A stretch of DNA of 52,500 nucleotides from Symbiodinium natans (Eukaryota; Sar; Dinophyceae; Suessiales; Symbiodiniaceae): NCBI GenBank assembly GCA_905221605.1, contig CAJNDS010000886.1:1-52500 (forward strand), in the 5' to 3' direction. The first letter of the stretch is position 1, and every line of letters starts with the position of its first letter. The notes under the pieces are model-generated. The model was not told where the DNA came from. It ran no database searches and worked only from the letters and a program-made list of their open reading frames with translations. This document shows, one piece after another, positions 39,591 through 50,419 of this stretch. The position numbers and the translations under genes were made by a program.

Positions 39591-39970
39591 GAGGTAACTA
39601 TGGAGAAATGTGAAGGAGCTGGGGACGAAGCCTGATTCAAAGACTGGGCCTGTAACTGCGTACGAACAGCATGGGGCACGTCATCTAGATAGTCATAAGA
39701 CATGATGGGCCTCAAACAGGCTAACCCTCAATCCCTCAAGTCCTTAAACATCAACCCTCACGGAGTTCTGCAATTCACAACGTTTCATCACCTCTGCCCT
39801 TCGTTCGCCCTTCATAGGTGCTTGCGCCAAACCGTCGTCGGTTTGTGCGTGTCATCCTTGGCAGGGGTCGCGTGCCTGCCTCAGAGGACAAAACTTGGTA
39901 CACTTCTCGATGTGTGCACCTTGCACGAACACAACCCAAGCTGCAATAGATCGCGACTGAGAAACACCAA

Positions 39971-41035
39971 TCACACCATCAAGTCTACCAAGCAATTGCA
40001 GTGCTCACACCGCTTCCAAACCAGGCTGAGTTCATGACTCGCAATTCCTTGAAAACAACGCTCACTCTTTTCTTTTTCAACGGGGATCCCAGGGAAGCAA
40101 CGATCGCTCTCAGCTGCCAACGCATCAACCCAATGACGCAAATGATTCTTTAGGTCTTTAGGGCGCTGAGGCAATCGCGCAACTCTCACACACAAACTCG
40201 CAAGCATAAGCTCAATGGACGGACTAAGCCAACGTAATCACCATGGTGGTGCTGCTTCGAGGCAATCCTACTGGGTCACGGTTGGCTGCCCGACGCGGCA
40301 CCTCAGGCACGCAGCTACGCCGAATTCAGTCGGCGCCTCCGGTGTCCGTCCACAATCCTTTCTGCGCGCTTAACTCAAGCTTCCAGGCCTTTCTTCAATG
40401 TTCCCGGAACCTTCAACCGTCAAACTCTTCTCAGATCACACACGCGCAAACCCACAACATCTGTCTTTCATCCGGCTCAAGAAACAATCCATCTTCTTCG
40501 CGCTCCATGCAATCCACGCACGCGATACTTCACGCGCAATGTCCTCGACCATGTCTTTTTCCATGGTCTCTGTCACTGCCAATTCTTCCACAACTTTCAC
40601 AGCTTCTTGTCAACTCGACTTCTTGCCTTGTTGCTCCCATCTCTTCCTGTCGTGACACAACTCTTTTCCTTCAATCTTTTCTTTTGCAATCTGAGGCTGG
40701 GACAACAGCTTGAAAACCCAACGGCACTTCCTGTGCCTCTTTCTTTTCCTTTTCGGCTTTCTTTCGCCTTCCTTTCTTTCAATACCTCTCACGTTTCCTA
40801 ATCCTTTTCTCTTTCTTTCGTTGGGGACTGAAACCTCCAATCTTTCTGAGGGGACTGGAACCTCCTCTTTCCTTTCTTTTCTTTCCTTTCTGGCAGCTCC
40901 AATGGCAATCTCGCTTCCTTGGCAAGTCTGACGCAATGCGGCATAGCGTAGCAGTTCAAGCTCAGACAGTCTCAAACTCAATCTCGGACACATGTGCTCA
41001 ATCTCGCGTACGAACTTCGGCTTCTGACACTCCAA
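39971..41035 (-). pseudogene. protein-like minus frame with internal TGA codons
   Basis: The frame 41035-40610 starts with E-C-Q-K-P-K-F-V-R-E-I-E-H-M and passes a very basic Lys/Arg/Glu region (about 40900-40720) to a TGA. The same frame continues with E-A-V-K-V-V-E-E-L-A-V-T-E-T-M-E-K-D, R-E-V-S-R-A-W-I-A-W-S-A-K-K-M, a second TGA, then S-L-T-V-E-G-S-G-N-I-E-E-R-P-G. Another minus frame (40207-39971) carries D-A-L-A-A-E-S-D-R-C-F-P-G-I-P-V-E. Coding-like throughout but broken. The plus strand here is Ser/Pro/Gln-rich. Family unknown. Confidence 0.28.
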
Positions 41036-41039
41036 TACA

Positions 41040-43340
41040 GCAAAATCAACTCAGCAGCTCCGATCCTAGTCGCATCTCTACACAGACTTTCAATCCTACA
41101 GATCCTAACGCAGCAGACTCACAGCACACACACACTTCCAATCGCAGCTACAAGATCCAAGCAGGATCTTTCGCGCGTCAATGAGCTAAAGTCAACGAGT
41201 GACTAGACCAATGACAGGGGATCAACCCTACACTCCTTAGTTTTAGGCTATACAATCCGGTGGCCAGTTCCTGCGATGTCACGCGCAATCTGTACCTGAA
41301 TCTGTCACGCGCAATCACATCTTGAACTGAAGCAGCACAAATCATCAGTTCCTGTCAGGCAGCGTAAGAAACAATCTATACACGGGCTCATGTCACTGCA
41401 ATCATGGACTGACGCAAAACCAAACAGACAACATGTTCATCTCAATCCATCCTTCGGGCTCTATGCGGCTCTATGCCACGGCGCATGAGATCGAACAATC
41501 TCATCAAACCCTGTACACCAACTGTCCTGGCCAATCTGCGCGCTTGGCTCTCTGCACATGTCCAATCAACAAAAGACTTCACAGGGAGCAATTGGCTTTC
41601 TGACAATCAGATAAGACGAAAATACTCCTATGTACACTCCTACGTTCTGACAGCCAGAGAAACTAGTCACTAGTCGCAGTTTGTCAATGTCAGAGTGCTC
41701 GACATTGCTCGACATTGCTCGACGAAGGAGCTGGCGGATGCTATGATCATCTCAGTGAGCAGCTCATTGAGTTTGCGAAGGAAGTCACTAGTCGCTCAGC
41801 ACAGAGCTCCGCTACCACGTCAACTGTTGGTCTCAATCACTCAATACACACAGCAAAGACTCACAGCAAGTGCAATCACTCAGCAATCAGTTTGTCTCAT
41901 GAGTCTTGAGCCAATCATTGTTGGCACCTTGAGCCCCCTCCTCTCCCTCCCCCCCGCCCTACCCCCCTCTCCCCCACCCTGTCCCGAAAATGGCACTGGT
42001 GCCCTGTCATGGCCCATGTGCCGGGCCGTCAGACGAGTCAGGACGAGGCCTGTTTCTATTGTGAGAGACTGGACAGGCCGGTGAGCTCCACGAATGTGTT
42101 CTCCTCAAGGTGCCCCCCCACATACGGTCTTTGACGATTTTTTTGCGTCTCGCTTCTCGTTGGTGCGGCAAGAACAAGTTTGGTTAGGAGCTGTTGGAGG
42201 GGCCGGAGCACCTGTGGCCAGCAGAGGCGTTGCTTTGTGTCCGGGCTTCTGCAGACCTCGTGTGCCTCATGAATTCTCGGACTTTGTAAGCGTTCGGTTA
42301 AAGGATCAAATTGTTTTCTTCAGATTCTTGTAGCATTTTGGTTGTGATGGCAAAGTCATTAACACCCTGCCGTCGACGTCTTGTTTCGGGCTCTGCATGT
42401 AGTTCCATTAGTTCGATGTGATCCGATCCATCGTCACCCTCGGAATGAATGCCCGTGAGCTTTGCAGTCTTTGGAAATCTTTGGAATTTGAAAGAGTTCT
42501 TTGGGTGCTGGCATCCACCCTGTAAGATAAAGATCTTTTTAGACCAACGCCCGTAAGCAGTCCATGTTGAAAGGGCTCAGCAAAACGCCAACAGAGCAGT
42601 TCGATGAGGCGCAAAGTGACTCGCTTCTCCGTTCCTTCCTCATGGAGGCGAACAGATTCTCCGCCTGCAGCGACGGGCCTCTCGTAGTGACTTCGTAGTG
42701 GCTTCATTGCTTTTGTGCTTGCACAAGCGCTGTTGAAGCTCATAGAGGCTCGGGTGCTGAAGCCGAAATCCTGGCACCGGTGCTGGATCCAGCCTACAGC
42801 GAAGGCACTGCGAATTCCATGGAGGGGGAGGGGGCATCTTAAAAAATTGTGGGACCATGAGTAGACCGAGTAGACCCAAAAAGGTGGACGGCCTGCGGAA
42901 CTACTCGCAAACTGCTTGGCGGGGCACCCCAAGCTGATTTGCAAGCACAACATTTGAAAGCGATTGCAGAGTCTCTCTCCAACTCTTTTTCAGGCCGGGC
43001 GTCTGCATGCTGAGTTTCCATGTGGCGCTACCAATTCTACTACATTCTACTACCCTTGAACTTGGTTGTTTTGACAACACGTCGAAATGATCTGGTTGTG
43101 CGGCTCAGAGCAGTGTGTGCAGGGCCAAATTGAGGCTGCACTTCCTGGCCAGGATGGGTCAGAGTGCCAGTTTAGGGTCCAGGGTTGGACATGCGTGTGG
43201 GGGCCTTTCACAAAGATAGCTTGTGTTGGGGATTGTCGCCAAACTGATCCTGGTCATAAGCTGGTCATAAGCTGTCTTTCCTACAACTCGCCTTCAGCCA
43301 AGACCTGGCAGACTAACTAGCCTTTCCGGTTGGGCATCTC
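41040..43340. other. no recognisable gene
   Basis: The stretch includes a C-rich patch (41925-41985, CCCTCCCCCC-type) and the tandem GCTCGACATT at 41696-41720. Frames reach 181 codons (minus 42408-42953) without recognisable domains. Confidence 0.35.
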
Positions 43341-43349
43341 CTTTTTTCT

Positions 43350-43570
43350 TGTTATTTAACCTTGCCGTCTTTCTCCCTTGGATCCTTGTTAAACCTTGTC
43401 GTCTTGCTATTGTTCCATTTTGCTTTTTGACCTTGCCCTGTCTGATATCAACGTTGTCTATCTTATACTGCTGTTTTGGGCGTATCCCACGGGAAAGAGA
43501 ATCTTCACTTCAACCTTGGAAGTCTGATTTCCAACCTTGCCTGTCTTCTTTCCACCTTACCAATCTGATC
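43350..43570 (+). repeat. degenerate pyrimidine-rich repeat (ACCTTG-C-GTCTT)
   Basis: About seven loose copies of an AACCTTGCCTGTCTT-like module, spaced about 25-45 bp. Confidence 0.55.
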
Positions 43571-43859
43571 TCTGGTCCCACGGCAAAGCTCAGCCCCAGC
43601 GGGCCCTTTAAGGTTCAGGGTTGAAGGCTTGGGGTTTAGGATTCAGGTAAAACATGGGCTTTACTGCGTTAGTATCCATGCAAAACGCCTCATTCGCAAA
43701 TCACTAGAAACGCACAGGCGCGTACAGGCGCCGCAACCTTGTTTCAGCCGTGCAAGCTTGCTTCACAAAACATATGAACTGTTGAAGCCCATCACTGCAC
43801 CCCCCCCCCCAACGACCCCGGCTCCTTTAAGCCCTTCACTCTTCATTCTTCTCCAAGTT

Positions 43860-43985
43860 TTTATCGGAATCTACGTGCAACAGGAAAACTTTCTTCAAAG
43901 CTTAACAGGAACACCTCTATTTCTTTCAAGAACACCTCTATTTCCTCCAAATTGTAAGAGGAAAATCTCTAGATCCTCCGTCTGA
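43860..43985 (+). repeat. AGGAAAACCTCTAT-family fragment
   Basis: AGGAAAACTTTCTTC (43881), AGGAACACCTCTATTTC (43908), AGAACACCTCTATTTCC (43929) and AGAGGAAAATCTCTAG (43958) are degenerate tandem versions of the motif. Confidence 0.65.
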
Positions 43986-44839
43986 CTATTTCAAGCGAAA
44001 GCTCCGCCTGTTGAGAGTTCCGAGTCCCGCGGGCTGCCGATTCTGCATGGCGTGTAGTTGGTTGTGGAAAGCTTGCATCGATACCTCATGAAAGTACCAT
44101 GCGGCAGAAGCTTCATTCCTTTGGCCGGCGTGAAATTATGCACCCAGCTTGCGGCGATGGCGTCCGAGCACGACACTTGGCGCACCAGCTGTGTTGTGGC
44201 ATCAAATTCATGCGCCGAGGGCTTCCTCATGCCTTGCTTGAACCAGTTGCTTGGGGTACCCCGCAGTCCAAGCTCTTTGGAAGCACACGCAGTCCCACCG
44301 TGGGAGTGACTCAAATTATCAGAAAGGCTGTAGAACCAATTGCTCAATTGCAAAAGAAATCATTAAGTACCACACTTCGCCTCGCCTTCGTCTGCCAAAG
44401 GGCCAAAGGGCCAAAGGGAGGTTGGGATGGGCAGCGCAGGGGTTGTGGTGTCTGCGATCTGGGAGCAAATCATCGGAGCCGCTCCTAGGTCCTAGCTGCC
44501 TTCATCGCCTTCATCCTTCATGATTCTGCTGCATTGGTCGGCTTCGGACTCCAGACCTCTTTCACTCTCAGAACTTTCAGTTCAACCATGCCATGAAGGG
44601 CCCCCACACTCAGCTTTTGCCATTTCTGATGGACGCCAAGATGAGTGCCACCGTCGATGCCTGACTTGCGCGCCTAGTTCCACCTGCCACAGATTGTGCG
44701 GGAGCTCAAGGATTCCTATTGTCCCCACCTTCCCGATGACAGAGTGCTTCTCAGGCAAGTGCCACGAACACTAGAGTCCCCTTTCGCAATGGGGACGGCG
44801 GCTTTTTGTCTCAATCGCCCACGAGTTTGCTGTGCCGAT

Positions 44840-45045
44840 TCTGTATGAAACGGTTCAAAACTCATTGTTTCGTAAAACATAGTGAATTTCGGGCTGTTCT
44901 GGTACAATATGTGGAGTTAGTGTGTTTTGTTTTGGAATTGTAATGAAACGACTCTTGGAATTGTATGAAACGACTCGAAATTCAGTTTTGTCGCAAAAAA
45001 AATGAATTTCGAGCTTTTGTACAACTCCGAAGCAAACTATAAGTG
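44840..45045 (+). repeat. degenerate direct repeats (TGAAACG-ACTC / TGAATTTCG)
   Basis: TGTATGAAACGGTTCAAAACTC, TGTAATGAAACGACTC and TGTATGAAACGACTCGAAATTC each precede a TGAATTTCG(A/G)GC block or a decayed form of it. Confidence 0.6.
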
Positions 45046-45179
45046 TGTTGTGCAGGAATTTGGTCCGTGCTTGTGGGGAAAACGTGGATTGAAGCTGTTC
45101 ATTTACAAGTGACGCGTGCGGAATTTGTTCGAATAGAATTCGAATTTGAATTTAGTCGTTTTTTAGGAGACAGTTGATT

Positions 45180-45720
45180 AATTTCGAGCGTCTCAGCCGG
45201 TTTTTGTCTGAATTGCATTCAAACTTCATAGATTTCTTGAAGGAAATCGATGCTTTCGAGCATGTCAGCCGGTTTGGTCTGAATTGCATTCATATGCAAT
45301 GGACTTGTAAAGGACATCGATGGTTTCGAGCCTGTCAGCCGGTTTGGGCTTAATTGCATTGACATGCAATAGAACTGCAATAGAAATGCAATAGATATTT
45401 TAAAGGGCATCGCTGGTTTCGAGCGATTTAGCCGGTGTATGTCTGAATTGTATTCAAATGTTGTAACTTGTACAAAGTAAATCGAGGATTTCAAGCGTGT
45501 CAGTCGGTTTTGGCCTGAGTTGCGTTGAAATGGAATAGCAATGTAATGGATTTTTAAGGAAATCGATGCTTTCGAGCGTGTCAGTCGGTTTTTGTCTGAA
45601 TTGCATTCGGACATCGCTGGTTTCGAGCGTGTCAGCCGGTTTTGGCTGAATTGCATTGAACTGTAGTAAGAATGCAATAGGTTTTAACAAGGGAATCGGG
45701 GAATTCGACCGCGTCAGCCG
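45180..45720 (+). repeat. about 72-bp tandem array, eight units
   Basis: CAGCCGGTTT or a variant occurs at 45194, 45266, 45336, 45429, 45501, 45582, 45632 and 45714 (spacing 72, 70, 93, 72, 81, 50, 82). Each unit has ATCGATG(C/G)TTTCGAGCGTG before it and TCTGAATTGCATT after. The minus strand has a 152-codon frame across it with repeated N-R-L-T-R-S-K. Confidence 0.9.
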
Positions 45721-45924
45721 CTGTTTGATGGTGCATCAAAAAGTGGCCATGCATGTCGCAGAGATTGAAGGGTCTCTTGCCAATGTTTCTCACCAAGGCT
45801 CTCCCAGCGTATCTTCATGATGCAGATGCCAACTGCGAAGGCCCCTGTCGGAACACCCTTGTGTGCCCCTAATTGCCCGGGTTTGCAGACTGTCAAGAGG
45901 ATGGGCCTCTTGGGTGAGTCGTCT

Positions 45925-46100
45925 TCATGTGGAAAAAAGGTAGGTTTGTTTGTTGTGCTTGTAACCTGCTTGTACAACCTACAGGAAGAGTGCACAGGCA
46001 GAACTTGTTAAACCTGCACCCCACCAAAGGTACATCATGGCACGTCTTCTGGAAAAAATTGGTAGGTTCGTGTTTGTTATGCTTGTATTTTCATTTCGTA
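45925..46100 (+). repeat. about 115-bp degenerate duplication
   Basis: GGAAAAAAGGTAGGTTTGTTTGTTGTGCTTGTA and GGAAAAAATTGGTAGGTTCGTGTTTGTTATGCTTGTA (each part shown here is a motif, about 45930 and 46042) start two related units. Confidence 0.6.
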
Positions 46101-46259
46101 GGATCTTGTGGGGTTGGAATTTGATTTGGCTATTTTTGGCGCTACGCGACCCGCCTCGGCCTGGCCCAATGGGGGAGGGGCCGATGTTGAGTGGGGAGGT
46201 ACTTGCCGGGAAGGCTGCCAGAGAAAGGGCTAAAGCTGGTTGGGGAGGCGATTAGGGAT

Positions 46260-47270
46260 TAGATTAGAGGTGAGGAAACACGAAACCCTTCTGCACAACC
46301 AGTTGGAGGATACCAAAACCAAGAACGTGGTTATTACAACTGAGGAGGCCTGAGAACGCGGCTAGCGCAACCAGTGCCTTGCATGTTGGTGGATATTGCG
46401 GAGGCCATTCTTGGTCATGCGAATGGCTGCAGAGTTTGGCGACCCGTGACTGGCAAAAAGCATGAGAAAACCACGAAATCATTGGGCAATCCCATATGCA
46501 AGCAATCAATGTTGCAGCAACGTGGCTTTTTTCTATACAGCCCCCCGGTTCTGATGGGTTGTGTTCGGGCTGTCTGGGTTGTGGGGGTGGTCGGGACACC
46601 GGGGGCGGCACCAAGACGGGTCGTTCTAAGCTTCCCGTCGATGAGCGCCCGACCTCCCCCCAGCCTTCCCTCTGGTCAACATCTTCCTGCATCTGCAAGC
46701 ATTGATCGCTTTCCAGCTCCGTTTCTCGGGTCTGCGACAGCCAGAGCCCAGCACATGCTCTTCCCAATCTTCTTATCTTGCATAGAGTCACGCGCTGGGC
46801 ACCACTCCCAAATCTTTTGTCTGGACATGCGCAACACCCCCACCCTACTTTTCAACGGGACGGGTTTTGGAGAACTCTCCTTGGAGGCGAGTTACGGGGT
46901 CTGGGTTGTCTACTCCTCGCCTGCCTGCTTGGCCGCAAAAGTATGCGTGCGGGAATGGGGAGCAACTCACCTTGTTCCATATCTAAGCCTTGGGGGCGGT
47001 GCTCCATCAGAGCCGGTCTGGCTGTGTGCTGGCGGGGAGCAACTCGCCCGCGTGGAAGGGACTGCGGTGTAGTCGCCAGCTTTCGCCAAGGGCCTTAGCT
47101 GCCCTTGCGGGGGTTACCTATCCTTGATGAACCAGGTGTCCAAGGCGAACCAGTTGACACGTAGGGGTTCGAACCTTCCCAGAAGGTTCCAGTACCCGCT
47201 CCACCATGTGGACGGCCGACCGTCTTTTCGCCAGGTAAGGCCAGGCGGGGGGGTCGGGGAGGCCACAGAA
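46260..47270. other. overlapping frames, no recognisable gene
   Basis: The plus frame 46374-47072 (232 codons) and minus frame 46264-46791 (175 codons) overlap. Neither has a domain, a clear start context or protein-like charge pattern, so I leave both uncalled. Confidence 0.3.
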
Positions 47271-47274
47271 TTCC

Positions 47275-47490
47275 CGACACCAGGAGCTTGTATACATAAA
47301 TTTTGGTTCTGCAACATTGGTCGTTTGCATATGTGGCTACGCAGTGATTTCCTGGTTTATCCTGATTATTATGTGTTGCCGGCCACAGAGGTCCTTTCAT
47401 CAGGAGCTTGCAAATATTAACGTATTTCGCTCTACAACACTCATTGATTTTACATGTGGGTGCTCAGTGACCAGGAGCTGTATAAACAAA
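47275..47490 (+). repeat. about 120-bp tandem repeat, 2.5 units
   Basis: CAGGAGCTTG at 47282 and 47401 and CAGGAGCTG at 47471. Each of the first two is followed by ATA, a TCTGCAACA/TCTACAACA block, a GCATATGTGG/TACATGTGGG block and CAGTGA. A short GGTAGGTAGGTAGGTATGTAGG run follows at 47490-47512. Confidence 0.7.
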
Positions 47491-48063
47491 AGGTAGGTAG
47501 GTAGGTATGTAGGGTTCGACCCACAGCCGTAACCGCGGTCACCACACTCTTCCCCCTCCGTGTCTCAGGGCAGCCTCCGCAACCGTGATGGGCCACCGCC
47601 ATGAAAGGTTCAAGAGGGGTTGTAGAAGACTTGCAGTGGCTCAAGTCTCGGCTCAACCCCGGTGGGGTGCGCAGGTAGAGAGAGGATCGGTGGCCTGGAG
47701 ACTGTACCTAAGGGTGGGCTCCAACAGGACTCAAACCGAAACCACTGTGTTTGCTCGGTAGTTCTGCCAGCCACATAGCTGCCTGTGTACGGCCTCGCCG
47801 AGTGCTGAGGGAACTTTCGACCTCGCTGCTGAGGGTGTTGTCGGCCTCGCCTAAGCTGAGGATTGTGGAAAGTCTTCGGCCCCGCTCGGAGGGACAACAT
47901 AGTTCGGCCTCACCACGGTTGAGGGAAACACCTCCTGGAACTGAGGTGCAAGAAGATAGCAGACCTGTGTGAGCGAAGAGGGTTCCGAGGCCTTAACTTC
48001 CTTTGTTGGAACAGGGCCCCGTCTCAACCGCAGATTTCCGCTCGTGAGCTATCGGCGACCAGA

Positions 48064-48534
48064 GTGGCCGTCCACTGTGCCCTGGACAGTGTGCCACACG
48101 CCAAAGAGACTTGCTGCAAGGCAGACGGAGAGCGACGGACCATGCCGGCAATTGCATGCTGTGTATTTGCATGGTCACACCAGGGGCGTCGTGAAGGGCT
48201 CTTCCTGGAACTGTCGCAGTCATATCGTATCCACTTTGTCCGTCGCACCAGGAGAGGCAACACAGCCTGGGGCAGCTGTGGGAATTGGAATGTCCAAAGA
48301 AGCCTGAATGCAGCTAACCTCCACTTGCAGCTCCGGAACTTCCGATGCTGTGAAGATGCGAGACTTTGGAACATCGATTTCTATGTCGATCCCACAGACC
48401 CATCCCTGATGATTGATGGCAGCGGACGTGTAATCAGATACCTGGGAAGGCTGGTGATAATGCTGTATGGCCCTGATGTGTCGAGAAGGATGCTGGCCTT
48501 GTCGGAAGATGATGAGGAATGGATGCTCCTTTGA
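48064..48534 (+). CDS. hypothetical protein, 156 codons, C-terminal half protein-like
   Basis: The plus frame lies in the gap between the two clusters of the hairpin family (47.79-47.92 and 48.74-48.90 kb). The second half is convincing: L-R-N-F-R-C-C-E-D-A-R-L-W-N-I, D-F-Y-V-D-P-T-D-P-S-L-M-I-D, V-I-R-Y-L-G-R-L-V-I-M-L-Y-G, ending E-D-D-E-E-W-M-L-L. The first half is less so and may be out of frame or intronic. No family recognised. Confidence 0.3.
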   Translation: MAVHCALDSVPHAKETCCKADGERRTMPAIACCVFAWSHQGRREGLFLELSQSYRIHFVRRTRRGNTAWGSCGNWNVQRSLNAANLHLQLRNFRCCEDARLWNIDFYVDPTDPSLMIDGSGRVIRYLGRLVIMLYGPDVSRRMLALSEDDEEWMLL

Positions 48535-49989
48535 GGTGATGGAATGTCACCGGCCAGTAACCAGGCAAGTGGAAGTGGATTGAATTGCGAGCACAGCCTC
48601 GCCATTAAGGGCCATGTGAGGGCAAACCCGAATGCAGGCTTAGCTTGCCGGAATGAGGGTGATCAACATACCCTCGCAGAACAATGCTTTCAGAACCGTG
48701 AAACCAGCGGAGATGCCATGTGAGGCTATGCAAGGGCAGTTTCGGCCTCGCTATGCTGGAGCAAAGGTTCGGCCTCGCCGGGCTGAGGGTATGGATGGTT
48801 CGGCCTCGCCACGGCTGAGGGAACAACAGAAGGGTTGCGAAAACGCCTCGCTGATGAAGAACGGTGCATGATGTTCCGGCCTCGCTTCAGCTGAGGGAAG
48901 AATGATGGCAAGCAGTTCCTGGAAAAGATGCCGCATGGGCACAAGAGGGACTGATAATTGCGAGCATGACATGGAATGGGCAGGCCGGGCACTGGCATGA
49001 ATGGTCTGCCGGAATTGAGTCTGGGAGACTCTGGAAGCACTGCATGCAGCTTGGACGGCTGATGCTACTGGGTGCAAAGCGGTCAAGGGCTTGAAGCATA
49101 GACTCCGCGGTGCCGGTGTGTCGGAGCAATTGATAGAAGACAACCGCAGCCCAGCAGTGCTCAATCACACAGCAATCTTTCGGCCTCGACTTAGGTCTGA
49201 GGGAATGTGAGATATGGAAAGAACAAACTCCAGAATATGGATAAAGGAAACTGGCCAGGCATGGAGGCCAGCAAAGAGCAGGTACCAGCATTGCACTGGA
49301 GAAGCCTCGAGTCCAAATGGCAGTGAACTTTGTGGTGAGGAATACGTCGACTGGTGAGTAAGTGCGAGAAAGCCAGGGCGATTCTGGGGAGAACAGCAAG
49401 GCACGGTTAGTAAGTGCGAGAACACCGGAGCTGCTGAGAACCCTGGATTAGCCGGGACGTACTCCGTGAAGGATTCGTTGTCACTGCTTTCAGAAATGCC
49501 CACAAGGACCAAGCATGCAGCTAACCCGTGGTTGCAGAGTGGGCCTCACTTCGGTTGAGGGTAATCGACTCCCAAGTGAGAGTATGGAGTTTTGGTGGCA
49601 AACAAGAGAGCCAGCCGAATGTCTTGAACAATGGCTACGGCTGGATTGGAGAATGTCAAGTCTCACAATGGATAGCGGCCTCGTACATAATATCCTCACA
49701 GGCAGGGTGGGTTTGACCTGGTAGTCGGCACCTTGCCCGGCCCCCTGTCAGGCGCCTGTACCGGCCACCTGTTGAAGGTGTGTGGCGTGGGGTCACCGGT
49801 GCGTAGCGGCGATTTCGGTCGCTTAGCGTCCTCCAGCCTAAAAAGGGGTATGTTTGGGCAGGTACTTCACCTGTTCCTCCTGCTTGGCTCGTGTTGGAGA
49901 TGTGTGAATCGAGGGCATGGATCCGTCAAGGTGAGATGACAAGAAAGTGCAGAATTGGGCCTCATCGGAACGGTCTGTATATGGGGATT

Positions 49990-50300
49990 GACCACCCCGC
50001 CGGTAGAGGGATAGCGGCCTCTGAGAATCGGAGGGCATGGATCACCTCCCGGCAAAAGCCACAGGAAGTATGCCCTGTGCATCAAGAGGCAGCCACCGTA
50101 ACCAGAGTCCATGAAGCCTTGGGCCATGACCTGGTTTGAAGACATGTCCGGCCTCACTTCGGTTGAGGGGTGTGGATGGAAGCACTCAGGACATGCAACG
50201 AGACTCGTAGAACGAGCATCTGGGTCTACAGGAATGACCTCCATTCGGTTGAGGGATAGCGGCCTCCACGAACGAGGGCATGGATCACCTCCCGATAGAC
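49990..50300 (+). repeat. direct repeat GAGGGATAGCGGCCTC / GAGGGCATGGATCACC
   Basis: GAGGGATAGCGGCCTC at about 50005 and 50250, each followed by GAGGGCATGGATCACCTCCC at 50031 and 50274. A third GAGGGCATGGATC lies at 49911. Period about 243 bp. Confidence 0.75.
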
Positions 50301-50419
50301 AACACAGAGAATGAGCAAGCGTACAGGCAACTTGCCTTGGCCAAAGTCTTTAAGCCAATGGCAACGACTTGGTCAAAACGACATTCCGGCCTCACTTCGG
50401 TTGAGGGTAGCGGTACGTC

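Larger units (their letters stand above)
47790..50407 (+). repeat. dispersed covarying hairpin family (CCTC-RC-loop-GY-T-GAGG)
   Basis: Clear copies start (CCTC) at about 47793, 47820, 47845, 47907, 48773, 48804, 48880, 49184, 49544, 50152 and 50390; weaker ones are near 47877, 48746 and 50238. Each has CCTC and GAGG arms, an inner AC/GT or GC/GC pair step, a loop of about 3-5 nt and one unpaired T before GAGG. Several are preceded by TTCGG and followed by GA. A related module, GATAGCGGCCTC-N-CGGAGGGCATGG, occurs near 50010 and 50258. All copies point the same way. Confidence 0.82.

Noticed and set aside
41903-41914. CTTGAGCCAATC resembling reverse-complement spliced leader
   Set aside because: Match stops after 10 nt; chance.
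46374-47072. 232-codon plus frame
   Set aside because: No protein-like patterning, overlapped by a 175-codon minus frame; not called as a gene.
47163-47180. GGGGTTCGAACCTTCCC resembling a tRNA T arm
   Set aside because: No A box about 40 nt upstream and no cloverleaf pairing.
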